Below are positions 21,560 through 28,675 of a stretch of DNA of 31,277 bases, one piece after another (positions within the stretch are counted from its first letter, which is position 1; the number at the start of each line of letters is the position of its first letter). The notes beneath the pieces are model-generated. The model was not told where the DNA came from. It saw nothing but the letters and a program-made list of their open reading frames with translations, and searched no databases. The stretch spans positions 1 to 31,277 of IMG/VR virus record IMGVR_UViG_3300022204_000016. One strand, given 5' to 3'. The DNA comes from a virus. Both the position numbers and the translations under genes were made by a program.

Positions 21560-23941
21560 ATGGCAGTATCCGACGGTCAACCGGTCAACGCGTCAGTCAC
21601 AAACGCGGCATTCGTTTCTCGCACAGTTGACTCCGATACCATAGGTGTTGTTGGCATGAACAACACTACGGACGCAGATTCCGGCGCCGCCATTGGAAAC
21701 GTACAACAAGCCATAAACGAATTAGGCGATGCCGTTGGTTTAGCCTCCCCGAATGACGATACCAACCGGAAGGTCTACGCCAGCAACAATGTCCTCGTTG
21801 ATACCCAAAGTCACAAACAAAACCTTGAGAACCTTGATGAGCGATTCAACGGAACAACAGGCCATACACACGACGGAACGGATGGCGAAGGCGCACAGAT
21901 TAGCGCTCAGAGTTTACTTGATATTAATCAGCTGCAAGCTGCTTATGCCGACTTCGCCTTCGCGGGTGCGAGTGGGACAAGCACCGATGTATCGGCGAGT
22001 TTTGCGGCAAAAAGCCCAGGTGGAAACGCAACTACCCCCGGAGTTATTACTTCTGCGCCTGCGAATAAAGTATCGATTATAGAGACAGCCACTGGCACCG
22101 AAATTGAGGACGGCACTGGGAAGCGAGTTTACGGTCGACTCACTGAAGCTGCAGGTGTTTGGACCCTAAACTACTACGTGAACAACGCTGGCACTGAGAC
22201 GGCTCATAACTTAGCAAGTACTAATATCTCAGTATTCTACAGAGAGGTTTTCACGCTTGCGACTCGCCCGACTATTGGCAGTGATATTGCGGCTATTGAT
22301 TCTCTGGACGTGGTTGTAGACATTCCCGATGCAGCTGTAGCTCAGCCTGGAAAGGTTAGCATAACCGCTCAGACATTCGGCGGGGATAAGACATTCAACG
22401 CCCGATTGATCGCAGACTCAGCCCTATCAACATCAGGGCAAAACATAGCGACAGCAGCCACGATTGCTGCTCTAAGCTCGACCAAATCATTTGTGAAACT
22501 CACGGGTGCCACAGTTACCGATATTCAGGGTGTCACTGCAGGGTTGGACGGTCAGTATCTCACTATACATAATGCCTCAACTGCCATTGTAACACTAAAG
22601 CATGAGGATGCGGGTGCTATCGCTGCAGATAGGTTAACGCTTCCAGGCGCTGTTGATATCACCTTAAACCCACAAGAGTCAGCCGATCTTATATACTCGC
22701 TGACCGACACGCGCTGGAAAGTTAAATCCAGCCCAGGCGGCGGCGGTGCTTCAAGTGAGGCGGCAAACCAGGATAGAAATATAGCCTTAGTAGCTGGTGG
22801 AACCATAAGCACAACGAGCGGGGCTCCTGTCACTTTTGTCGATACCCTGGCTCAGACTACCACTGGATCGGATGCTATGACGGGCGCTGGCACCCGGATA
22901 GCTCAGACGTTCACACCAGGCTCATCTGGCACTGTGGATTTGGTCACATATAACATATTCACAAACGCCACAACCGGCTCGATTCGTTGTACAATTTGCC
23001 CCACATCTGGAGGCAGTCCTTTGCACGGCTCGCCCATTCAGGTTTCAAACACCATATTGTGCTCCACTCTGACTGGCGTTACTCAAAACGTACCCTTTAC
23101 TTTCTCGACACCAGCTGCTGTGACTGGCGGCACAGTTTACGCAGCGGTTGTTGAATACGTTGTGACAGCCAATGCAAACGTGCTTTTTCAAGATAATAAT
23201 ACAAATCCATATGCTGGCGGTGGGGTTTACACCTTTAACGGAGCAACATGGTCGGCTGCCTTGGCTGCGACTCGTGATTTTATTGTTAAAATAGAATCCA
23301 CCTCTAGCACAGGACTTGATTTCTCAGCCGATGCCTACATCCAAGTGCCAGGCCTATCCAATGTTAGAAATACAATTCCAGCTGGAAGCTACGCTATCGC
23401 AGATGGGGATGTGCTCTGGGCTGACATATTAAGAACAGCAGGTGGGGCAACCAACCTGACCGTGAACAGCTCACCTGTTGCATCTGTTGATCTGACAAGT
23501 CCGGCAGGTGATAACAGAGTTGTGTTCGCACGGCGCATAGGCTCAACCATTTATTGGGGCGTGTCCGGTGAGACTGGAGCTGGAGCTGGCGGCAGTGCTG
23601 CCATCGAAGGTGATCTCTCTACAACTGTGAACGTGCCCGATGGCTCCTCACTTTCCCCATCTCTTATAGCTAACTCACAGATAATCAGAATTCAGTCTGA
23701 TACAGCAGACACTCTGGCCACTCTGAGTGCAAATCCATTTGGCACATCCTCTGCTGTTGATAATGCTGTGCTGATTCTCTACGGAAGTGACGACACAAGG
23801 CCTGTTAAAGTGCCATTCTCAAATGGTGCGTATGGAGCGGTTTTGGCAGGTGACTGCACGTTGGGTGAGCATGATATTCTAGCAATGATTTGGAATAGCA
23901 CAAACCTTAGATGGATTGAGCTTTATAGGAGCATCAAATAA
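21560..23941 (+). CDS. Large tail appendage/fibre protein
   Basis: A 793-aa protein starting directly behind the previous stop. The N-terminal part (about 1-125) has IGNVQQAINELGDAVG and GTTGHTHDGTDGEGAQIS, a short module seen in many phage fibre proteins. The middle is built of Thr/Ala/Ser-rich beta segments; around 430-575 is a beta-sandwich-like region beginning TGAGTRIAQTFTPGSSG, similar to surface-anchored bacterial domains. A Gly-rich linker (SSPGGGGAS) sits near 390. The C-terminus is beta-rich, ending ILAMIWNSTNLRWIELYR. Probably part of the host-contacting tail structure. Confidence 0.65.
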   Translation: MAVSDGQPVNASVTNAAFVSRTVDSDTIGVVGMNNTTDADSGAAIGNVQQAINELGDAVGLASPNDDTNRKVYASNNVLVDTQSHKQNLENLDERFNGTTGHTHDGTDGEGAQISAQSLLDINQLQAAYADFAFAGASGTSTDVSASFAAKSPGGNATTPGVITSAPANKVSIIETATGTEIEDGTGKRVYGRLTEAAGVWTLNYYVNNAGTETAHNLASTNISVFYREVFTLATRPTIGSDIAAIDSLDVVVDIPDAAVAQPGKVSITAQTFGGDKTFNARLIADSALSTSGQNIATAATIAALSSTKSFVKLTGATVTDIQGVTAGLDGQYLTIHNASTAIVTLKHEDAGAIAADRLTLPGAVDITLNPQESADLIYSLTDTRWKVKSSPGGGGASSEAANQDRNIALVAGGTISTTSGAPVTFVDTLAQTTTGSDAMTGAGTRIAQTFTPGSSGTVDLVTYNIFTNATTGSIRCTICPTSGGSPLHGSPIQVSNTILCSTLTGVTQNVPFTFSTPAAVTGGTVYAAVVEYVVTANANVLFQDNNTNPYAGGGVYTFNGATWSAALAATRDFIVKIESTSSTGLDFSADAYIQVPGLSNVRNTIPAGSYAIADGDVLWADILRTAGGATNLTVNSSPVASVDLTSPAGDNRVVFARRIGSTIYWGVSGETGAGAGGSAAIEGDLSTTVNVPDGSSLSPSLIANSQIIRIQSDTADTLATLSANPFGTSSAVDNAVLILYGSDDTRPVKVPFSNGAYGAVLAGDCTLGEHDILAMIWNSTNLRWIELYRSIK

Positions 23942-25458
23942 TGGGAAGCCTGACTCGCTCGACGCATAATTTTGCTAGTGGATTAATCGCAGAAGAAAAT
24001 TTGTTGCTTGATCAATCTAACCCAAAGAGCAAGATTGGGTGGGTATCCTACGACGACAGTACCGTTAATGGGAAGCCTGTGGATGGAACCGGCGGGTCAC
24101 CAAGTGCTGTTAGCGTAGGATACGCTTTAACTGCAGCTAGCTCTGTAGCTGGCATAACTCTGCAAAAATCTGGGGTCAGCGGTGAGGGTGAAGGGATATC
24201 GTACAACTTCACAGTGCCAACGTATCTGCGCACAAAAGTTCTCACCATAGCTTTTGACTATAATGTGATTACAAACAACATCACAGACGGTTTCTTTGGC
24301 GTATTTATTTATGATGTTGATAACGCCACACTTATCGAGCCAGCAAACGTTTCCCTGGGAGGGTTGGTTGTTGGAGCAGAGGGTCAGCATTTGGCCCAAT
24401 TTCAAACAAGTGCCACAGGTACAAACTACCGTTTTATTATTCACTGTGCCACTAACTCGACTACAGCTACAACTCTGCGTGTTGGCAATCTCACTATAGG
24501 CAGGAACAAAGTCAATACTGCTGTGAGCTCCAATGCGGGTCAGAGATTGGTCGCTGAGCAGCGAACCGCACCGGCAGCTCAAAGTATTCCTACCGCTATT
24601 TTCACAACTGTAGACTTTCCAAACCAGGTACAAAGCACAACAGGAGGTTGGGTCACAGGCGCAGGCTACAACTCTGGCACAGGCACATGGACGACTGAGC
24701 CGGGTTGGGTTGCTCAGGAGAGCGGCACATATAACGTACAGTCTGGGATACGTTTCGCAAATGCAGTGTTTACAGTTGGCTCTACATTCACTTTTTCTGT
24801 GGCAGTTAACGGCACAATTATTAAAGTGCTAGCAAGTGATGAACAGGATGCCACCAACACCACTAGCATAGGCCTGGCTGGAAGTTGTTTATTGTTACTC
24901 AACGCCGGTGATTTTGTCACCATGAAGGCCTTCCAGAACGAAGGTGCAAACAGATCAACTGAGGCAAATGCGGTTTTTGATTACCTTGATATCTCCAAGG
25001 TGCAGGGGCCTCAGACTCATGCGCTACCAGAATTTGTTGGAGTCCGAGCGAGCCAGAATTCAGGTCAACTGGTGGCCAATGGGGGCACAGCTACAGTTAT
25101 TTTTAACATAGAGGATTACGACACGCATAATGCATACAACAACCTGACGGGAGTTTTTACTGCACCAGTGGATGGGTATTACTCTCTAGAGTCAACAGTC
25201 ACTTCAATATGTAATGTAGTTAACACCAACCAAATTGAATATAGATGCCGGGTCAATGGCACGATTGTCTCATCCTCTATTTTTGAATATTTAGCCACCA
25301 ATAATGCAGCTACACATAGTTTAAATACGTCCACAGCAGAGCGTTTGAGCGCTGGAGATACGGTTGATTTTGTGTTGGCACCAACCATTAACTCAGGCAG
25401 TGCAAACATAATCGGTCCCTCGTATCGTAATATATTAAAAATAGAAAAAGTAGGATAG
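23941..25458 (+). CDS. Fibre protein with two C1q-like domains
   Basis: A 505-aa protein opening at a TAATG junction. Residues about 20-195 look like a carbohydrate-binding-type beta-sandwich (LLLDQSNPKSKIGWVSYDD, TKVLTIAFDYNVITN, and FFGVFIYDVDN). Two successive C1q/TNF-like jelly-rolls follow: one about 205-350 (VAQESGTYNVQSGIRF, FSVAVNGTIIKVL, LLLLNAGDFVTMKAF), one about 360-505 (FTAPVDGYYSLESTV, RCRVNGTIVSSSIFEY, LSAGDTVDFVLAPT). Such trimeric domains commonly form receptor-binding tips, so host contact is likely. Confidence 0.65.
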   Translation: MGSLTRSTHNFASGLIAEENLLLDQSNPKSKIGWVSYDDSTVNGKPVDGTGGSPSAVSVGYALTAASSVAGITLQKSGVSGEGEGISYNFTVPTYLRTKVLTIAFDYNVITNNITDGFFGVFIYDVDNATLIEPANVSLGGLVVGAEGQHLAQFQTSATGTNYRFIIHCATNSTTATTLRVGNLTIGRNKVNTAVSSNAGQRLVAEQRTAPAAQSIPTAIFTTVDFPNQVQSTTGGWVTGAGYNSGTGTWTTEPGWVAQESGTYNVQSGIRFANAVFTVGSTFTFSVAVNGTIIKVLASDEQDATNTTSIGLAGSCLLLLNAGDFVTMKAFQNEGANRSTEANAVFDYLDISKVQGPQTHALPEFVGVRASQNSGQLVANGGTATVIFNIEDYDTHNAYNNLTGVFTAPVDGYYSLESTVTSICNVVNTNQIEYRCRVNGTIVSSSIFEYLATNNAATHSLNTSTAERLSAGDTVDFVLAPTINSGSANIIGPSYRNILKIEKVG

Positions 25459-25465
25459 CGAAAGC

Positions 25466-26542
25466 ATGAAAAAAGTCACTATTAAAAACCTGGATGGAGT
25501 ACCAACGCACCAAGGCTTTTTTAATACTCAAGAAGAAGCTGACTCCTACATATCCGAGCATTCAGGTGGAGCATTCGGTTTATTGGAAAGGCTAAAGCCT
25601 ACAGTTGATTGTAGTCAATACGAGTTGGACATAGCGATTGGAACTGAAGATGTAGAGGGAGTCGAGCACAAGCGATTGCCTCAAATGTTTACAGTTGAAC
25701 AAGCTGAGGAGCAGGACCCTAGCACTGTTAGAATCCCACTCTCTACTTTCACAAATACAAATATCCCAGAGTCCGCTGAGTTTGTTTTGATGGAAGCCTA
25801 TACCGGGTTGAACAACCTAGAGGCGATAACCGATCAAAAGCTGTGCGTGCTTGAGACAAGGCTTGATTCACTCTCGGATAACACTCCAAGCAAATCTGTT
25901 ATGATCGCGATTGAGAATGAGCTTGAGCAAAAGCTTGATGCTCAGGACTTGCTTGAGCTTGATGCACGTTTTGAAAACAAAGCTGATTGCTCTGAGCTTA
26001 GCGCTGTGGACGCAAAAGTTGATTCAGCCATTGAGCGTCTAGAAAACCTTGCATTAGAGGCTGTTGGCGGGCATGAGGAGCTGATTGTTCTTGAGAATAA
26101 GGTGTCATCTCTTGGTGAGCAGTTCTCTGAGTTTTCCATCGATGTCAGCTCAGAAAGAGAGCAGCTAGCAGCTCTAGCTAGCCTAGTTAACATGAAGGCT
26201 GACGGAAGCTTAGTGGATGAGCTAGGCTGCAACATCTCAGCTCTGAGCGATAAAGTAAAGCAGAACGCTGACACCCTGATTCTTGTTGATCAAGCTATTA
26301 GCAACAAAGCTGATAAAGTAGATTTGATAGATGTGGACATGCGTTTATCTATAGCGACAGAGTCTTTGGACAATGCCAATATTCAACTGTCAGCTCTTAT
26401 TGTGCAGTTTGAACAACTCAAGACTGCGCTCGATAATTTTATGATCAAGCTTGATGCGGATGCAGTAGAGCAAAACTCTGCTGTGACTGGGTCGAGTTTA
26501 GATATTGATTACCAAACAAGTTTTAATAACGATTTAATATAA
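25466..26542 (+). CDS. Coiled-coil fibre stalk protein
   Basis: A 358-aa protein. The N-terminal part (about 1-110) contains a small domain (KNLDGVPTHQGFFNTQEEAD ... GAFGLLER) often found at the start of phage fibre or chaperone proteins. From about 115 to 340 it is a long coiled coil with repeated units built on N/MKAD followed by Leu-rich heptads: FENKADCSEL, VNMKADGSLV, SNKADKVDLI. This repeat is typical of trimeric fibre stalks. The C-terminus (DIDYQTSFNNDLI) is polar. No ribosome site close to the ATG is obvious. Confidence 0.6.
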   Translation: MKKVTIKNLDGVPTHQGFFNTQEEADSYISEHSGGAFGLLERLKPTVDCSQYELDIAIGTEDVEGVEHKRLPQMFTVEQAEEQDPSTVRIPLSTFTNTNIPESAEFVLMEAYTGLNNLEAITDQKLCVLETRLDSLSDNTPSKSVMIAIENELEQKLDAQDLLELDARFENKADCSELSAVDAKVDSAIERLENLALEAVGGHEELIVLENKVSSLGEQFSEFSIDVSSEREQLAALASLVNMKADGSLVDELGCNISALSDKVKQNADTLILVDQAISNKADKVDLIDVDMRLSIATESLDNANIQLSALIVQFEQLKTALDNFMIKLDADAVEQNSAVTGSSLDIDYQTSFNNDLI

Positions 26543-26552
26543 GGAGAATAAA

Positions 26553-27050
26553 ATGGCAGTAACAGATATTTTAACACCAGACTTGACATACGCAGGCAAT
26601 CTTTTGATTGGCGTGCAGTCTAATGCTGGATGGGAAACAATGAAAGATTACGTGTTGACCGATACCTCTGAGGGTATTGTTTACTCTGTTTCAGGCAGGG
26701 GTAGAGGGCGTATCACCGTTTCTATTCATCAAGCTGGACTCGCAACTAAGCACTACACACGATTGCTTAGCCCCGATATTAGCAAGCAAGTGGAAGTGGA
26801 AATGCATTTTAAGGTGGGAGGACCTGGCACTCTTGGTGAGACTTCTTTCAGTGAAACAGAGACATCTATCATCGCTGGATATTTAGTTGATGACACCGCT
26901 GGCCCTGTTACGATCAATGTGGACATTTCTGGAAACCTAGACACCGGGCGTGTCCAGGCACAATTTCTGAGCAGCGGCAATGGCGTAGCTGTAATGCAGA
27001 TTGCTGCCCCAGGCAAAGGGTTGGTATCCTTGTCTCAGAGATGCGAATAG
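26553..27050 (+). CDS. Structural protein, unknown
   Basis: A 165-aa protein with AAGGAG ahead of the ATG. Almost wholly beta-rich: RGRGRITVSIHQAGLATKHY, VEVEMHFKVGGPGTLGE, TINVDISGNLDTGRVQAQF. It ends in MQIAAPGKGLVSLSQRCE. It resembles a small virion protein with a jelly-roll or beta-sandwich fold, but I do not recognise a family. It closes the tail-appendage cluster before a hairpin and the lysis genes. Confidence 0.5.
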   Translation: MAVTDILTPDLTYAGNLLIGVQSNAGWETMKDYVLTDTSEGIVYSVSGRGRGRITVSIHQAGLATKHYTRLLSPDISKQVEVEMHFKVGGPGTLGETSFSETETSIIAGYLVDDTAGPVTINVDISGNLDTGRVQAQFLSSGNGVAVMQIAAPGKGLVSLSQRCE

Positions 27051-27062
27051 TAGTTGTTTAAC

Positions 27063-27101
27063 AGAATCCGGGCGCACTCGAATGTGCGTCCGGTATTCTT
27101 T
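27063..27101 (+). terminator. Hairpin before lysis genes
   Basis: The arms AGAATCCGGGCGCAC (27063-27077) and GTGCGTCCGGTATTCT (27084-27099) form about 15 pairs, including one G-T and one bulged base, around loop TCGAAT, followed by TT. A plausible partial terminator that separates tail-fibre genes from lysis genes. Confidence 0.5.
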
Positions 27102-27113
27102 GGGGGGAGATAT

Positions 27114-27401
27114 ATGGGAGATCCAAGCCAGCTAGCTTCTGTTGTAGAAAAAGGCCCATGGGCCGCTATGGTTATCATTCTTCTTTGGCTTGCTCGGGAA
27201 GTGATGGGGAATCTCAGACAGAAGCAAGACAAGTTCGAAGACGCGCTAAAAGAAAACACGGTAGCTGTAATCAAGCTCACCACAGAGCTGGCACAAATGG
27301 AAAAAGCGTTATCAGCATTGCCTAAAATGCAGCAGGACATAAACGAAGCGCATAGGAAACTCCGGGGGGAGAAAGATGTTAGAGCGGAAAGTTCCGGTTA
27401 A
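27114..27401 (+). CDS. Putative holin
   Basis: A 95-aa protein. I use the ATG at 27114, with GGGGGGAG ahead, rather than an upstream frame opening at 27054 that runs through the hairpin. It has one predicted membrane segment (WAAMVIILLWLAREVM, about 16-31). A long charged coiled coil follows (KQDKFEDALKENTVAV, EKALSALPKMQQDIN). The gene overlaps the endolysin by 26 bases. A single-span protein with a coiled-coil tail in this place is typical of phage holins such as BhlA-type, but it could also be another lysis accessory. Confidence 0.55.
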   Translation: MGDPSQLASVVEKGPWAAMVIILLWLAREVMGNLRQKQDKFEDALKENTVAVIKLTTELAQMEKALSALPKMQQDINEAHRKLRGEKDVRAESSG

Positions 27402-27807
27402 AAGGATTATAATTCATTGCTCAGCATTCGAAGGGCATCACGATATAAAAGAAATCACCGAATGGCATCACAAGCGTGGCTTTGAAGAAGTAGGCTACCA
27501 TTACGTTATAACCACGGACGGCACGATTCAAACAGGCCGCAACATGAAGTTCATAGGCGCTCACTGCAAGAATGAGAACTTTGACTCCATTGGCATATGC
27601 CTGTGCGGTTTGAAGGAATTCTCAGAGAGGCAGCTTGTGGCTATGAGAGTTTGGGTTCGAAAGCTAATGCTTGAGCACAATGTTAAAATCACAAACGTGT
27701 TTGGACATTACGAGTTTGATAAGAACAAGACCTGCCCGAATATTCCAACCTCAGTGCTCAGATTCATCATATCCAGAAACGATTCACCTAGCTCAGGGCT
27801 GAGCTAG
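27376..27807 (+). CDS. Endolysin, N-acetylmuramoyl-L-alanine amidase
   Basis: Zinc amidase that cleaves the bond between muramic acid and the first L-alanine of peptidoglycan. The 143-aa protein is close to T7 lysozyme in layout. HCSA (H14) is the first zinc ligand. GYHYV (Y41) follows, then GAHCK, and GHYEFDKNKTCPN supplies the second His (H111), Lys118 and Cys120. All residues needed by this family are present. It is a single catalytic domain with no binding module, which fits a Gram-negative host. The stop codon lies inside the terminator hairpin at 27788-27807, and the gene ends overlap those of the leftward phospholipase. Confidence 0.9.
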   Translation: MLERKVPVKRIIIHCSAFEGHHDIKEITEWHHKRGFEEVGYHYVITTDGTIQTGRNMKFIGAHCKNENFDSIGICLCGLKEFSERQLVAMRVWVRKLMLEHNVKITNVFGHYEFDKNKTCPNIPTSVLRFIISRNDSPSSGLS

Positions 27808-27821
27808 CTCTTCTTTTTTCC
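27788..27821 (+). terminator. Intrinsic terminator after endolysin
   Basis: A perfect 8-bp stem CTAGCTCA (27788-27795) / TGAGCTAG (27800-27807) with a 4-base loop, followed by CTCTTCTTTTTTCC. It includes the endolysin stop codon. The T-run is on the rightward strand only, so rightward late transcription is stopped before the oppositely oriented phospholipase. Confidence 0.85.
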
Positions 27822-28638
27822 ATTCATCTAACAGATGCTTGGCCCAGTTGTAGCCTTGATAGATGCCCTGCTTTATTTTCTCCTGCTCAAAGTCCATTAC
27901 TCCCATAATCTCCATGGGTGGGGCTATAACTCTGATTTTAACCTCGCTGATTTTGCCGTGCTCACTCCACAGCTCACATACCTCCACGTCCTCCCAATAC
28001 CCCTCATCGAGCATGATATTGATAGTTCGCTCAGCCACTTGCTTGATATTCGTTATTTTGTGCACCTTTGGCAGCGGCTCTTTGATGTCCTTAGGGGAGT
28101 TTATGAACATGTAGACCTCTGTCGCGCCACGGCGAATGGCCTCTCGAACTGGGACATTTTCTCTCACGCCGCCGTCTATCCACTCCCCATCCACTGGATT
28201 TGTTATGATGGGTAGAGATGCGCTGGCTAGAACTTGTTTCTGAAATCCTAGCTCTCCTGACGTTGTGCGTTTTATTTTACCTGTTTTTAGACTCACTGAA
28301 TTCACTGTTACTGGAAATTGAGGCAGTCTACCCACCATAATTCGAGCGATCTTTTTCTCCAATGGGCCTGAATCGTATAGGGATTTGGCTCCAAATAACA
28401 CTCTTAAGAAGCTAGGGGAGGTTTTGCGGAATATATCGCTCCTTGCTTTTATAGATAACCAAAGAGCTTCTAGTTGTTCGATTCCCGCATAGGATATGCC
28501 TACGGCGTTGAGCGCGCCTACTGAATTGGCAGTCACAAAATGCGGCGTGATTCCACTGCCTAGAACAGCTTTAAGTGCTCCACATTGCCATGCGCCCGAA
28601 GCGCCTCCCCCAGCCAATACAAATGCTATTCTCTGCAT
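27793..28638 (-). CDS. Patatin-like phospholipase
   Basis: Probable lipid acyl hydrolase, 281 aa. The oxyanion-hole motif GGGASG is at 10-15. The nucleophile elbow ANSVGALNA contains Ser39; the first position of the GxSxG motif is Ala. The catalytic Asp155 lies in DGGVRENVP, preceded by LASASLPIITNPV as in patatin families. There is no signal peptide, so the product is cytoplasmic unless released by the holin. It is on the opposite strand to all surrounding late genes, convergent with the endolysin and divergent from the tail-tip gene. GGGGAGG lies five bases before its ATG and a TATACT lies further upstream. The family's role in phages is not established. Confidence 0.88.
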   Translation of the reverse strand: MQRIAFVLAGGGASGAWQCGALKAVLGSGITPHFVTANSVGALNAVGISYAGIEQLEALWLSIKARSDIFRKTSPSFLRVLFGAKSLYDSGPLEKKIARIMVGRLPQFPVTVNSVSLKTGKIKRTTSGELGFQKQVLASASLPIITNPVDGEWIDGGVRENVPVREAIRRGATEVYMFINSPKDIKEPLPKVHKITNIKQVAERTINIMLDEGYWEDVEVCELWSEHGKISEVKIRVIAPPMEIMGVMDFEQEKIKQGIYQGYNWAKHLLDEWKKEELAQP

Positions 28639-28675
28639 TCAAACCTCCCCTTAAATCAAGTATACTGGGAGTCGC
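28639..28675. promoter_or_regulatory. Divergent gap between phospholipase and tail-tip gene
   Basis: A 37-base gap carrying ribosome sites for both directions: GGGGAGG for the leftward phospholipase and GGGAG for the rightward gene. TATACT on the minus strand could be a -10 for the phospholipase, but I see no matching -35 at normal spacing. A promoter must exist somewhere near, because the phospholipase is cut off from other leftward transcription. Confidence 0.35.

Noticed and set aside
24127-24633. Leftward 168-aa frame inside a tail fibre gene
   Set aside because: Cys/Ser-rich shadow of the rightward fibre gene, without a start signal.
27793-28638. A full CBASS-type defence system around the phospholipase
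   Set aside because: No nucleotide cyclase, sensor or accessory gene lies beside it; neighbours are lysis and tail genes.
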